DNA of 64,000 nt from Modestobacter versicolor (GTDB taxonomy: Bacteria > Actinomycetota > Actinomycetes > Mycobacteriales > Geodermatophilaceae), in NCBI RefSeq assembly GCF_014195485.1, contig NZ_JACIBU010000001.1:992001-1056000 (forward strand), in the 5' to 3' direction. Position 1 is the stretch's first letter, and each line of letters begins with the position of its first letter. The notes beneath the pieces were generated by a model, which was not told the origin of the DNA, did no database searches, and worked only from the letters and a program-made list of their open reading frames with translations. The position numbers and the translations under genes are program-made. Shown piece after piece: positions 25,250 to 33,792 of the stretch.

Positions 25250-25268
25250 CTCCCGTGTTGGGTGAGAT

Positions 25269-26321
25269 GTGACGAGAGGGACGACGGTGGAGACCAGCGC
25301 ACTGCAGCGCAGCCTCGGGGTGCACCGGGTGCTCGAGCCGGTGGGTGTGCTGCCCCAGGCGGCCCAGCGGCTGGACGCCGACCCGGCCGTCGGCCCCGAC
25401 GAGATGCGGATCGCCGTCCGGCGGCTCAACCTCGACGCCGCCTCCTACCGGCAGCTGTCGGAGGCCCACGGCGGCGACGGCGAGGCGGTCCGCGCCGCGG
25501 TGCTCGGCATCGTCGGCAGCCGCGGGAAGATGCACAACCCGGTCACCGGCTCCGGCGGCATGCTCATCGGCGTCGTCGACGAGGTCGGCCCCGACTCCCC
25601 GCTGGGCCTCGAGCCCGGGCAGCGGGTGGCCACGCTGGTCTCGCTCACCCTCACGCCGCTGCGGATCACCGACGGGCTGGCCCGCTGGGACGGCCGCAGC
25701 GAGCAGGTCCCGGCCACCGGCACCGCCGTGCTGTTCGCCCGCTCCATCGCCGCCGTGCTCCCCGACGACCTGCCCGAGGAGGTGGCGCTGGCGGTGCTCG
25801 ACGTCTGCGGGGCCCCGGCCGCCACCGAGCGCGTCGTGCACCGCTCGGGTCACCGGCCCTCGGTCGCCGTCCTGGGCGCGGCCGGGAAGTCCGGCTGCCT
25901 GAGCCTGGCCGCCGCCCGCGACGCCCGCGCCGGCCGGCTGGTCGGCGTGGTCCGCGACGAGCGGGAGGCGACCGCCCTGCGCGCGGCCCGGCTGGCCGAC
26001 GAGGTCGTCGTCGCCGACGCCACCGACCCGCTCGCCGTCGCCGCGGCGGTGGGGGAGCCGGTCGACGTGACCGTCGTCTGCGTCGACGTGCCCGGCGCCG
26101 AGCACGGCGCGGTCCTCGCGACGGCCGACGGCGGCACCGTGGTCTTCTTCTCCATGGCCACGTCCTTCTCGGCGGCGGCCCTCGGCGCGGAGGGGATGGC
26201 GGCGGACGTGACGATGCTGGTGGGCAACGGCTACACGCCGGGGCACGCGGCCCTGGCGATGGACCTGTACCGGCGGTCGCCGGGCGTGCGGTCCCTGATC
26301 GACCCGCGGGTGCGCGCGTGA
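25269..26321 (+). CDS. kdd: L-erythro-3,5-diaminohexanoate dehydrogenase
   Basis: 350 residues. Oxidises 3,5-diaminohexanoate to 5-amino-3-oxohexanoate with NAD(P), the third step of the beta-lysine pathway. Seen: a nucleotide-binding loop VAVLGAAGKSGCLSLAAARD, the family-specific IVGSRGKMHNPVTGSGG and GGTVVFFSMATSFSAAALGAEG. Identification rests on these motifs plus the flanking kamA, kamD, kamE and kal. The stop overlaps the amidohydrolase start (GTGA at 26,318-26,321), so the genes form an operon. Confidence 0.9.
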   Translation: MTRGTTVETSALQRSLGVHRVLEPVGVLPQAAQRLDADPAVGPDEMRIAVRRLNLDAASYRQLSEAHGGDGEAVRAAVLGIVGSRGKMHNPVTGSGGMLIGVVDEVGPDSPLGLEPGQRVATLVSLTLTPLRITDGLARWDGRSEQVPATGTAVLFARSIAAVLPDDLPEEVALAVLDVCGAPAATERVVHRSGHRPSVAVLGAAGKSGCLSLAAARDARAGRLVGVVRDEREATALRAARLADEVVVADATDPLAVAAAVGEPVDVTVVCVDVPGAEHGAVLATADGGTVVFFSMATSFSAAALGAEGMAADVTMLVGNGYTPGHAALAMDLYRRSPGVRSLIDPRVRA

Positions 26322-27835
26322 GCTCACTGCTCGTCCGCGACGTGACGGTCGGCGACCGGCCCGGCCGCGCGGTGCACGTGGCCGACGGCCGGATCGGCTG
26401 GCTCGGCGACGCCGCCGAGGCACCACCGGCCGACCGCACGCTCGACGGTGGGGGAGCGCTGCTCACCCCGGCCTTCGTCGACGCGCACGTGCACGCCACC
26501 GCCACCGGGCTCTCCCTCACCGGCCTGGCCCTGCACGGCGCCGGCAGCCTGCGGGCCGCGGTCGCGCAGGTGGCCGACCACGCCGGCCCCGCGCCGACCG
26601 GCACGGTGCTGGGCACCGGCTGGGACGAGACCGGCTGGCCCGAGGGCCGCGGGCTGACCCGGCACGACCTGGACGCGGTGGTGGGGGAGCGGCCGGCCTA
26701 CCTGGCCCGGGTCGACGTGCACTCCGCGACGGTCTCCACCGCGCTGCTGGACCGGGTGCCCGGCATCACCGACCTCCCGGGCTACAGCCCCGACGGCCGG
26801 CTGCGGCTCGACGCGCACCACGCCGTCCGGCAGGCCGCCTACGGGTCGGTGCCGCCCGGGCAGCGCCGGGCGGCGCAGCAGGCCACGCTCGCCGCCGCGG
26901 CCGCGCTGGGCATCGGCAGCGTGCACGAGATGGCCGGCCCGGAGGTGTCCAGCGCCGAGGACCTCGCCGGGCTGCTCGCGCTCGCCGCCGGGGCACCCGG
27001 CCCGCGGGTCGTCGGCTACTGGGGCGAGCTGTCCGAGCGGGGCGGGCTGGACGTCGTCCGCGAGCTCGGCCTGGCCGGCGCCGGCGGCGACCTCTTCTGC
27101 GACGGCGCGTTCGGCTCGCACACCGCCGCGCTGTCCACCCCCTACCGCGACCGCCCCGAGACCGCCGGCAACCTGCGCTTCGACACCGGCTCGCTGGTCG
27201 AGCACCTGCGCGCGTGCACCCGGGCGTCGCTGCAGGCCGGGTTCCACTGCATCGGGGACGCCGCCGTCGACCAGGTGCTCGCCGCGGTCGCCGCCGTCGT
27301 CGAGGAGCTGGGGCGGGACGCCGTCCGGGTCTGCCGGCACCGGCTGGAGCACGTGGAGATGGTCAGCGACGCGGCGATCGAGCAGCTGCGCGACTGGGGG
27401 ATGGTGGCCAGCGTCCAGCCGGCGTTCGACGCCGCCTGGGGCGGGGCGAGCGGGATGTACGCCGAGCGGCTGGGCGTCGAGCGGGCCGCCGGCTGCAACC
27501 CGCTGGCCGACTTCGTCGACGCCGGGGTGGCGGTCGCGCTCGGCAGCGACGCCCCGGTCACCCCGCTGGACCCCTGGGGCGGTGTGCACGCGGCGATCGA
27601 CCACACGACACCCGGCTCGGGCCTGCGCCCCTTCGACGCCTTCGACGCCGCCACCCACGGCGGGTGGGTCGCCGCGCGTGCCGAGCACCCGGAGGGGCCG
27701 CTGTCGGTGGGCGCGCCCGCGGACCTCGCCCTGTGGGCGACGAGCGAGACCCTCTCCGCCGTCCTGGCGGCCCGCGCCCGCCCCACCTGCCGGCAGCTCG
27801 TCGTCGCCGGCGACCTGATCGGAGACCCCCGTTGA
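26318..27835 (+). CDS. YtcJ-like metal-dependent amidohydrolase in the lysine cluster
   Basis: 505 residues. Metal-site features of the amidohydrolase superfamily are present: VDAHVHA (His-x-His), GFHCIGDAA, HRLEHVEM and GSDAPVTPLDPW with the terminal Asp. The group hydrolyses amide-like bonds of unknown natural substrates. It sits inside the kdd-kamD operon with a GTGA overlap to kdd, so it may act on a lactam, acyl or formyl derivative of a pathway intermediate, which is inference. It is not a known member of the classical clostridial pathway. Confidence 0.85.
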   Translation: MSSLLVRDVTVGDRPGRAVHVADGRIGWLGDAAEAPPADRTLDGGGALLTPAFVDAHVHATATGLSLTGLALHGAGSLRAAVAQVADHAGPAPTGTVLGTGWDETGWPEGRGLTRHDLDAVVGERPAYLARVDVHSATVSTALLDRVPGITDLPGYSPDGRLRLDAHHAVRQAAYGSVPPGQRRAAQQATLAAAAALGIGSVHEMAGPEVSSAEDLAGLLALAAGAPGPRVVGYWGELSERGGLDVVRELGLAGAGGDLFCDGAFGSHTAALSTPYRDRPETAGNLRFDTGSLVEHLRACTRASLQAGFHCIGDAAVDQVLAAVAAVVEELGRDAVRVCRHRLEHVEMVSDAAIEQLRDWGMVASVQPAFDAAWGGASGMYAERLGVERAAGCNPLADFVDAGVAVALGSDAPVTPLDPWGGVHAAIDHTTPGSGLRPFDAFDAATHGGWVAARAEHPEGPLSVGAPADLALWATSETLSAVLAARARPTCRQLVVAGDLIGDPR

Positions 27836-27851
27836 CCACCACCTCGGCGTT

Positions 27852-27946
27852 CAGCGCCGAAACCCGGCCGGCTGCCAGCGCCGAAACCCGACCAGGTCTC
27901 GGCGCCGAAAGTGAGACCGTCGTCCTCACCTCCCGCGCGGGAGGTG
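27852..27946 (+). promoter_or_regulatory. Structured leader before kamD: repeats and a hairpin that hides the ribosome site
   Basis: CAGCGCCGAAACCCG occurs at 27,852-27,866 and 27,876-27,890, with a shorter third copy (GCGCCGAAA) at 27,902-27,910. GGTCTC/GAGACC (27,895-27,918) form a stem around the third copy. Then CACCTCCCGCGCGGGAGGTG (27,927-27,946) is a perfect 20-base palindrome whose right half holds the GGGAGG ribosome site for GTG 27954. Folding would hide that site. Confidence 0.6.
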
Positions 27947-27953
27947 GAGCTCC

Positions 27954-29525
27954 GTGAGCCGGCTGGAGCTGGACGGCGAGCTGGTGCGCCGGGCGCGGGA
28001 GCTGGCCGCCCGGGCCGCCGCCCCGGTCATCGACCTCGGGCGCACGCACACCACCGTCTCCGTCGAGCGGGCGACGCTGCGGCTGGCCGGGCTCACCGGC
28101 ACCGACCCCGTCCTGGGCGACGGCGAGGTGCCCTGGGTGAACCGGGTCGTCGACGCCGTCCGCGAGCAGGTCGGGCTGGAGCACGGGGTCGCGCTGCCGG
28201 TCTGGCACGCGCTCACCTCCGGGGCGGCGCCGGACCTGCAGGCGCTGGCCGAGCAGGTGGGCGCGGGCACCGCCCGGTTCGCCCTGCCCGACGACCCTGA
28301 GCCCGCCCGCGAGGCCGCGCGCGCCGCGGTGGGCGCCGGTCTGGCCCGGATCGACGCCAACCGGGCCCGGCGCGAGGAGCTGGTGACCACCCACGGCGAC
28401 CCGCCCCGCCGTCCGTGGATCTACCTGATCGTGGCCACCGGCGACATCTACGAGGACATCCCGCAGGCCCAGGCCGCGGCCCGCGCCGGGGCCGACGTCA
28501 TCGCCGTCATCCGCTCGACCGGGCAGTCGCTGCTGGACTACGTGCCCGAGGGCGCCACCCGCACCGGGTACGCCGGCACCTACGCCACCCAGGAGAACTT
28601 CCGGCTGATGCGGGCCGCGCTCGACGAGGTCAGCGCGGAGCTCGGCCGTTACGTGCGGCTGACCAACTACGCCTCCGGGCTGTGCATGCCGGAGATCGCG
28701 GTGCTCGCCGGCCTGGAGCGGCTGGACATGATGCTCAACGACGCGATGTACGGGATCCTCTTCCGCGACATCAACCCGCGGCGCACCTTCGTCGACCAGC
28801 GGTTCAGCCGGATGGTGCACGCCCGCGCCGGGATCATCATCAACACCGGCGAGGACAACTACCTCACCACCGCCGACGCCGTCGACGAGGCGCACACCGT
28901 CACCGTGAGCCAGCTGCTCAACGAGACGCTGGCGCACGAGGCCGGGCTCGAGGACTGGCAGCTGGGCCTGGGGCACGCGTTCGAGATCAACCCCGCGGTG
29001 CCGCAGTCGTTCCGGCTGGAGCTGGCGCACGCGCTGCTGGCCCGGGGCCTGTTCCCCGACGCCCCGCTGAAGTGGATGCCGCCGACCAAGCACATGACCG
29101 GCGACGTCTTCGGCGGCTACCTGCTCGACGGCTTCTTCAACCTGGCCGGGGCGCTGACCGGCCAGGGCATCCTGCTGGTCGGCATGATGACCGAGGCCGT
29201 GGTGACCCCGTGGCTGTCCGACCGGGACCTGGCGCTGCGCAACGTCCGCTACGTGCTGGAGGCCGCCGGCGAGCTGCACGAGGACTTCGCGCCCCAGCCC
29301 GGCGGGTTCATCGACCGGCGCGCGCACACCGTGCTCACCGAGGCGGTGCAGCTGCTGGAGCGGATCGCCGACCACCCGCAGGGGCTGATCCAGGCGATCG
29401 CCGACGGCACCTTCGGCATCACCAAGCGGACCCCGGACGGCGGCAAGGGCGCCACCGGGGTGTTCCGGACGGCGCCGGGGGCCTACAACCCGGCCCTCGA
29501 GCTGATGGAGCGCGTCGATGCCTGA
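27954..29525 (+). CDS. kamD: Beta-lysine 5,6-aminomutase alpha subunit
   Basis: 523 residues. Catalytic TIM-barrel subunit of the adenosylcobalamin- and PLP-dependent lysine 5,6-aminomutase, which moves the terminal amino group of beta-lysine. Recognised by length and strongly conserved stretches such as YLIVATGDIYEDIPQAQAAA, IAVIRSTGQSLLDYVPEGAT, LTNYASGLCMPEIAVLAGLE and WMPPTKHMTGDVFGGYLLDG. It overlaps kamE by eight bases. A 118-base structured leader separates it from the amidohydrolase gene; a ribosome site GGGAGG lies within a palindrome there. Confidence 0.93.
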   Translation: MSRLELDGELVRRARELAARAAAPVIDLGRTHTTVSVERATLRLAGLTGTDPVLGDGEVPWVNRVVDAVREQVGLEHGVALPVWHALTSGAAPDLQALAEQVGAGTARFALPDDPEPAREAARAAVGAGLARIDANRARREELVTTHGDPPRRPWIYLIVATGDIYEDIPQAQAAARAGADVIAVIRSTGQSLLDYVPEGATRTGYAGTYATQENFRLMRAALDEVSAELGRYVRLTNYASGLCMPEIAVLAGLERLDMMLNDAMYGILFRDINPRRTFVDQRFSRMVHARAGIIINTGEDNYLTTADAVDEAHTVTVSQLLNETLAHEAGLEDWQLGLGHAFEINPAVPQSFRLELAHALLARGLFPDAPLKWMPPTKHMTGDVFGGYLLDGFFNLAGALTGQGILLVGMMTEAVVTPWLSDRDLALRNVRYVLEAAGELHEDFAPQPGGFIDRRAHTVLTEAVQLLERIADHPQGLIQAIADGTFGITKRTPDGGKGATGVFRTAPGAYNPALELMERVDA

Positions 29526-30348
29526 CGACAGCCGCGGGAGCATCGCAGGGAGCGCCAGCGACCGAGGAGCGGACCGCGGCGCGGAGTCAGGCCGTCCCGC
29601 CATGCCTGACGGGACGATCGTGCGGCCCTACGGGGACACCACCGGCGACGGGATGGTGCAGACCTCGTTCACCCTGCCCGTCCCACCCGGGCCCAAGGCC
29701 GAGGGCGCGGCGCTGCAGCTGGCCACCAAGATGGGCATCGAGCCGGCGATGGTCGTGCACAGCCACGGCATCGGCGAGGGCTACACCTTCTTCGTCGTCT
29801 ACGGCAGCGTGCGGCACCTGGTCGACCTGGACGCCGTGCACGTCGAGGAGCGGCCCTACCCGCTGCTCTCGCCCGGCGAGGTCAACGCCGCGATCAAGAC
29901 CCGGCTCCGCCGCAGCCTCGTCGTCCTCGGCGCCTGCATCGGCACCGACGCGCACACGGTGGGCATCGACGCGATCCTCAACCTCAAGGGGTTCGCGGGG
30001 GAGAAGGGCCTGGAGTACTACCGGGAGCTGCAGGTCGCCAACCTCGGCGCCCAGGTCAGCGTCCCGGAGCTGGTGCACACCGCCCGCGAGCGCCGGGCCG
30101 ACGCCGTCCTGGTCTCCCAGGTGGTCACCCAGAAGGACGCCCACCTGCGCAACACCCGCGAGCTGGCCGGCGCCTTCCGCGAGGCGATGGGGGAGTCCCG
30201 GCCGCTGCTCGTGGTCGGCGGCCCCCGGTTCGACCCGCAGATGGCCGCCGAGCTCGGGGTCGACAAGGTCTTCGGCCGGGGGACGACGCCCGGCGAGGTC
30301 GCCAGCTACCTGGTCCACGCACTCGTCCCGGAGGAGAGCCCCGCATGA
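29518..30348 (+). CDS. kamE: Beta-lysine 5,6-aminomutase beta subunit (B12/PLP binding)
   Basis: 276 residues. The base-off cobalamin motif Asp-x-His-x-x-Gly is DAHTVG at 144-149, and Lys157 lies 11 residues after the His, the same distance as the PLP lysine (Lys144) from the cobalt-ligating His133 in the Clostridium sticklandii beta subunit as I recall it. The C-terminal LVVGGPRFDPQMAAELGVDKVFGRGTTP is a B12-binding Rossmann segment. The first 30 residues are a disordered-looking extension. Start ATG 29518 overlaps kamD; the stop overlaps the kal start (ATGA). Confidence 0.93.
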   Translation: MPDDSRGSIAGSASDRGADRGAESGRPAMPDGTIVRPYGDTTGDGMVQTSFTLPVPPGPKAEGAALQLATKMGIEPAMVVHSHGIGEGYTFFVVYGSVRHLVDLDAVHVEERPYPLLSPGEVNAAIKTRLRRSLVVLGACIGTDAHTVGIDAILNLKGFAGEKGLEYYRELQVANLGAQVSVPELVHTARERRADAVLVSQVVTQKDAHLRNTRELAGAFREAMGESRPLLVVGGPRFDPQMAAELGVDKVFGRGTTPGEVASYLVHALVPEESPA

Positions 30349-30749
30349 ACCCACCCCAGGACGCGGACCCGAGGGTCGGGCTGGTCGTCACCCACCGCCG
30401 CTACGTGCCCTACGCGCACGCCCACTACGGCGGGAACCTGGTCGACGGCGCGTACACCCTCGGCCTGTTCGGCGACGTGGCGACCGAGGTGGCCATCCGC
30501 ACCGACGGTGACGAGGGGCTGCTGGCCGGCTACTCCGAGGTCCGCTTCCTCGCCCCGGTGCAGGCCGGCGACGTGCTGGAGGCCTCCTGCGAGGTGGTCC
30601 GGGTGGGCCGGCGCAGCCGCGAGCTGCGCTGCTGGGCCGAGGTGGTCGCCCGCGCCGAGCCGGCCCGCGGGAGCTCGGCGGCCCGGGTGCTCGACCCGCC
30701 GCTGCGGGTCGTCGAGGCGGTCGCGGCGCTCGTCGTCCCCGGGAGCTGA
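30345..30749 (+). CDS. kal: 3-aminobutyryl-CoA ammonia-lyase, hotdog fold
   Basis: 134 residues. Hotdog-fold protein matching Kal by length and by VTHRRYVPYAHAHYGGNLVDGAYTLGLFGDVATE and EVRFLAPVQAGDVLEA regions (shortened here by position: residues 15-47 and 66-81). Kal removes ammonia from 3-aminobutyryl-CoA to give crotonyl-CoA, the last step before central metabolism. It is coupled to kamE by a 4-base overlap. A double palindrome follows six bases after the stop. Confidence 0.85.
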   Translation: MNPPQDADPRVGLVVTHRRYVPYAHAHYGGNLVDGAYTLGLFGDVATEVAIRTDGDEGLLAGYSEVRFLAPVQAGDVLEASCEVVRVGRRSRELRCWAEVVARAEPARGSSAARVLDPPLRVVEAVAALVVPGS

Positions 30750-30754
30750 CCGCC

Positions 30755-30784
30755 GCCGACATGTCGCCAGGTCGACATGTCGGC
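30755..30784. promoter_or_regulatory. Double palindrome CGACATGTCG after kal
   Basis: The perfect 10-base palindrome CGACATGTCG occurs at 30,757-30,766 and 30,773-30,782, centres 16 bases apart. Together with flanking GC pairs the two also form a 12-base inverted repeat with a six-base loop. There is no T-tract. Either a two-site operator or a terminator hairpin for the kam operon; the internal symmetry of each copy favours an operator. Confidence 0.55.
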
Positions 30785-31325
30785 TCCACCCGGACGCCGT
30801 GCGGAGCCGGGATGCTGCGGAGTTCGGCGCGACCCGCCGGAGAGGTCTTCCCTGCACGCGTGCGGCTGCCTACTGTCGTGCGGGTCACACACCGGGAGAC
30901 CGGGGTGTGCTTCCCCCTCGGCACAGCCGCACGCCCGCCCTCGGCGACGTCGGTCGCGGCGCCCCTCCGGCGCCGTCCTCCGGCGTGCCGCCAGGCCGAG
31001 GGGGAGCCGTGGACCCGAGGGGTACGCACCCCGCCTCCTGACGTCCGCCGTGCGGGGCCCCGCGTCACCAGACAACGGTGCACCGGCCGCAGCCAGCGAC
31101 CGGTCCCACCGGCCCGAAGGCGCGGGGTGCCCGGCCCGGAGGACGTCGGCCCGGCTGCCCGGCCACCGTCGCCCCACCTCCGATGCCCGGCGGTGGAGTC
31201 GTGCCCGGCCGGCCCGCCCGGGGTGGGATGCTGGGACCGGTCGCGGCGCCCTGCCGCGGCCCGGGTCCCGCGCCGCGGGGCCCTCGACGTCCCGGGCGCC
31301 GCCCGGGCCAGGCGGGGAGGCAGGG
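30785..31325. other. Gene-free 541-base stretch upstream of lnt
   Basis: No convincing gene. Open frames here are Arg/Pro-rich, typical of noncoding high-G+C DNA. A TACTGT hexamer (30,871-30,876) could start a transcript. Downstream lie CACACCGG-GAGA-CCGG-GGTGTG (30,887-30,909, one bulge) and a possible long-range pairing of CCCCCTCGGC (about 30,912) with GCCGAGGGGG (about 30,993). An untranslated RNA or a long lnt leader is possible; no known RNA family was recognised. Confidence 0.4.
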
Positions 31326-32951
31326 GTGCCGGCAGTGGTGGCGACCGGCACGGTGGCGGCGGACGCCGGAGCGGCCCCGCCTCCGCAGACCCCGCGCCGG
31401 CGGCGGCCCTGGCGCACCGCGCTGGCCGCCCTCGGTGGCGCCGCCCTGGTGCTCTCCTTCCCCGGCTACGACCTGCCCTGGCTCGCCGTCCTCGGCCCGG
31501 CCGCCCTCGCGCTGGCCGTCCGCGGCCAGCGGGTGCGCAGCGGCGCCTGGCTCGGCCTGGTGCTGGGGCTGGTCTTCATGGTCCCGCTGCTGTCCTGGAC
31601 CGGCATCTACGTCGGCCCGCTGCCGTGGCTGGCCCTGGCGGTCACCGAGGCGCTGTACTTCGCCGTGCTCGGCGCCGCCGCGGCCGCCACCTCCCGGCTG
31701 CCCGGCTGGCCGGTCTGGGCCGCCGCCCTGTGGGTGGCCGACGAGGCGCTGCGCGGTCGCTGGCCGCTGGGCGGGTTCCCGTGGGGCCGGCTGGGCTTCA
31801 GCCAGGTGGACGGTCCGTTCACCGCGCTCGCGGCCTACGGCGGCGTGCCGCTGGTCAGCTTCGCCGTGGCGCTCACCGGCGCCCTCCTGGCCGCCGCCGT
31901 CCTCGTGGTCGCCCGGGTGCTGCGCAGCCCCGACCGGGCGACCGGGCGGCGGGCGGCCGTGCTGGCCGTCGTCGGGGCGCTCGCCGTCCCGCTGGTCGGT
32001 GCCGTGGCCTGGCTGCCGCTGGCCGGCCCCTCGCTCACCGAGGGCGGGCCCACCCGCACGGTGGCGGTGATCCAGGGCAACGTGCCGCGCGCCGGGCTGG
32101 ACTTCAACGCCCAGCGCCGGGCCGTGCTGGACAACCACGCCACCCAGACCGAGGAGCTCGCCGCCGCGGTGGCCCGCGGTGAGGCGGCCCAGCCCGACCT
32201 GGTCGTCTGGCCGGAGAACAGCTCCGACATCGACCCCTACGCCAACGCCGACGCCGCGCGGGTCATCTCCCGGGCCGCCGAGGCCATCGGTGCGCCGATC
32301 CTGGTGGGCGCGGTGGTCGACGGCCCGGGGCGGTTCATCTCCAACACCGGCATCGTCTGGGACCCGGTCACCGGGCCGGGGGAGACCTACGTCAAGCGGC
32401 ACCCGGTGCCGCTGGCCGAGTACGTGCCCGCCCGGTCGTTCTTCCGCTTCTTCAGCCCGCTGGTCGACCGGGTCACCGACTTCGCGCACGGCACCCAGGA
32501 CGGCAACCTCACCATCGCCGGGGCGAACGTCGGCGACGTCATCTGCTTCGAGGTCGCCTACGACGGGCTGGTGGGCGACGTCGTCGACGGCGGCGCCGGG
32601 ATGGTCGTCGTCCAGACCAACAACGCCACGTTCGGCTTCACCGACGAGAGCGCCCAGCAGCTGGCGATGAGCCGGCTGCGCGCGGTCGAGTTCGGCCGCA
32701 CCGTGGTGGTGGCGGCCACCAGCGGCATCAGCGCGATCGTCGCCCCCGACGGCTCGCTGGTGCACCGCTCGGAGCTGTTCACCCCCGACACCTTCGTCGA
32801 GCCGATCGCCCAGCGGGACTCCCGCACGATCGCCGAGCGGCTCGACGCCACCCCGGAGTGGGTGCTGACCGCGCTGGCCCTGGGCGCCGTCCTCGCCGTC
32901 GCCGTCCCGGGTCTCACCCGCCGGCGGGCGGCCCGCCGGTCCGCCCGGTGA
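31326..32951 (+). CDS. lnt: Apolipoprotein N-acyltransferase
   Basis: 541 residues. Six to seven N-terminal membrane helices are followed by a carbon-nitrogen hydrolase domain (about 225-490) with the catalytic triad visible: Glu in VVWPENSSDID, Lys in VKRHPVPLAEYVP and Cys in GDVICFEVAYDG. It transfers an acyl chain to the N-terminal Cys of lipoproteins at the outer face of the membrane. GTG 31326 has a GGGGAGGCAGG ribosome site. In M. tuberculosis the homologue Rv2051c fuses this enzyme to Ppm; here they are two overlapping genes. Confidence 0.93.
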   Translation: MPAVVATGTVAADAGAAPPPQTPRRRRPWRTALAALGGAALVLSFPGYDLPWLAVLGPAALALAVRGQRVRSGAWLGLVLGLVFMVPLLSWTGIYVGPLPWLALAVTEALYFAVLGAAAAATSRLPGWPVWAAALWVADEALRGRWPLGGFPWGRLGFSQVDGPFTALAAYGGVPLVSFAVALTGALLAAAVLVVARVLRSPDRATGRRAAVLAVVGALAVPLVGAVAWLPLAGPSLTEGGPTRTVAVIQGNVPRAGLDFNAQRRAVLDNHATQTEELAAAVARGEAAQPDLVVWPENSSDIDPYANADAARVISRAAEAIGAPILVGAVVDGPGRFISNTGIVWDPVTGPGETYVKRHPVPLAEYVPARSFFRFFSPLVDRVTDFAHGTQDGNLTIAGANVGDVICFEVAYDGLVGDVVDGGAGMVVVQTNNATFGFTDESAQQLAMSRLRAVEFGRTVVVAATSGISAIVAPDGSLVHRSELFTPDTFVEPIAQRDSRTIAERLDATPEWVLTALALGAVLAVAVPGLTRRRAARRSAR

Positions 32952-33754
32952 CCGGCCGGGCACAGCCGCTGGGCCCGGTCCTCGTCGTCGTCCCGACGTA
33001 CGACGAGGTGGCGAACCTGGGCCCGGTGCTCGACCGGCTGCACGCCGCGGTGCCCACGGCGCACGCGCTCGTGGTCGACGACAACTCCCCGGACGGCACC
33101 GGCGCCCTCGCCGACGCCCGGGCGGCCGCCGACGAGCGGGTGCACGTGCTGCACCGCACCGCCAAGGCCGGGCTGGGCCCGGCCTACGTGGCCGGCTTCA
33201 CCTGGGCCGCCGAGCACGGCTACGCGGTCGTCGTGGAGATGGACGCCGACGGCTCGCACCCACCGGAGCGGCTGCCGGCGCTGCTGGCCGCGCTCGAGGA
33301 CGCCGACCTGGTGCTCGGCTCGCGCTACGTGCCCGGCGGCGAGGTCGTCGACTGGCCGCCGCACCGGCTGGCACTGTCCCGGGCCGGGAACCTCTACACC
33401 CGCTGGGCGCTACGGCTCCCGCTGGCCGACGCCACCGGCGGCTTCCGGGCGGCGCGGATGGAGCTGGTGGCGTCGCTGCCCTTCGACGAGGTGGCCAGCC
33501 AGGGCTACTGCTTCCAGGTCGACTGGGCCTGGCGCGCGGTCCGGTCGGGGGCCCGGGTGGTCGAGGTGCCGATCGCCTTCAGCGAACGCACAGCCGGGCG
33601 GAGCAAGATGAGCGGCTCGATCGTTGGAGAGGCACTGGCACGGGTGACCTGGTGGGGAGTCCTGGACCGGCTGGCCGATCGGCTGCCCGGACGGGTGACC
33701 CGTCCCGTGCCGGGACGTGCCCGAGGTGGGTGGCGGACGAAGGTGCTCCGGTAG
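32948..33754 (+). CDS. Polyprenol monophosphomannose synthase
   Basis: 268 residues, GT2 family. VLVVVPTYDEVANL, VVDDNSPDGTG, VEMDADGSHPPE (metal-binding DxD) and TGGFRAARMELV are diagnostic of DPM1/Ppm1-type enzymes, which make polyprenyl-phosphomannose from GDP-mannose for lipomannan and protein mannosylation. No membrane anchor is present, consistent with reliance on Lnt as membrane partner. GTG 32948 overlaps the lnt stop (GTGA). Gene name ppm1 is used for the fused mycobacterial protein, so I leave the symbol empty. Confidence 0.93.
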   Translation: MTGRAQPLGPVLVVVPTYDEVANLGPVLDRLHAAVPTAHALVVDDNSPDGTGALADARAAADERVHVLHRTAKAGLGPAYVAGFTWAAEHGYAVVVEMDADGSHPPERLPALLAALEDADLVLGSRYVPGGEVVDWPPHRLALSRAGNLYTRWALRLPLADATGGFRAARMELVASLPFDEVASQGYCFQVDWAWRAVRSGARVVEVPIAFSERTAGRSKMSGSIVGEALARVTWWGVLDRLADRLPGRVTRPVPGRARGGWRTKVLR

Positions 33755-33792
33755 GGGGCACCCGCCGCCCACCGGGCGGAGGAGGAGCGCAC

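Noticed and set aside
25255-25272. Five-codon leader peptide before kdd
   Set aside because: Codons are unremarkable, with no run of lysine codons, so no attenuation logic is visible.
30871-30909. Possible cobalamin riboswitch near the B12-dependent operon (CTACTGT... GGGAGACCGG)
   Set aside because: Only the GGAGACC core resembles a B12 box; the upstream conserved elements of the riboswitch are absent and it lies downstream of kamE-kal, before lnt.
30777-31325. A longer lnt product starting near 30,777
   Set aside because: The upstream frame is Arg/Pro-rich with no domain; GTG 31326 has a good ribosome site and gives the usual Lnt length.
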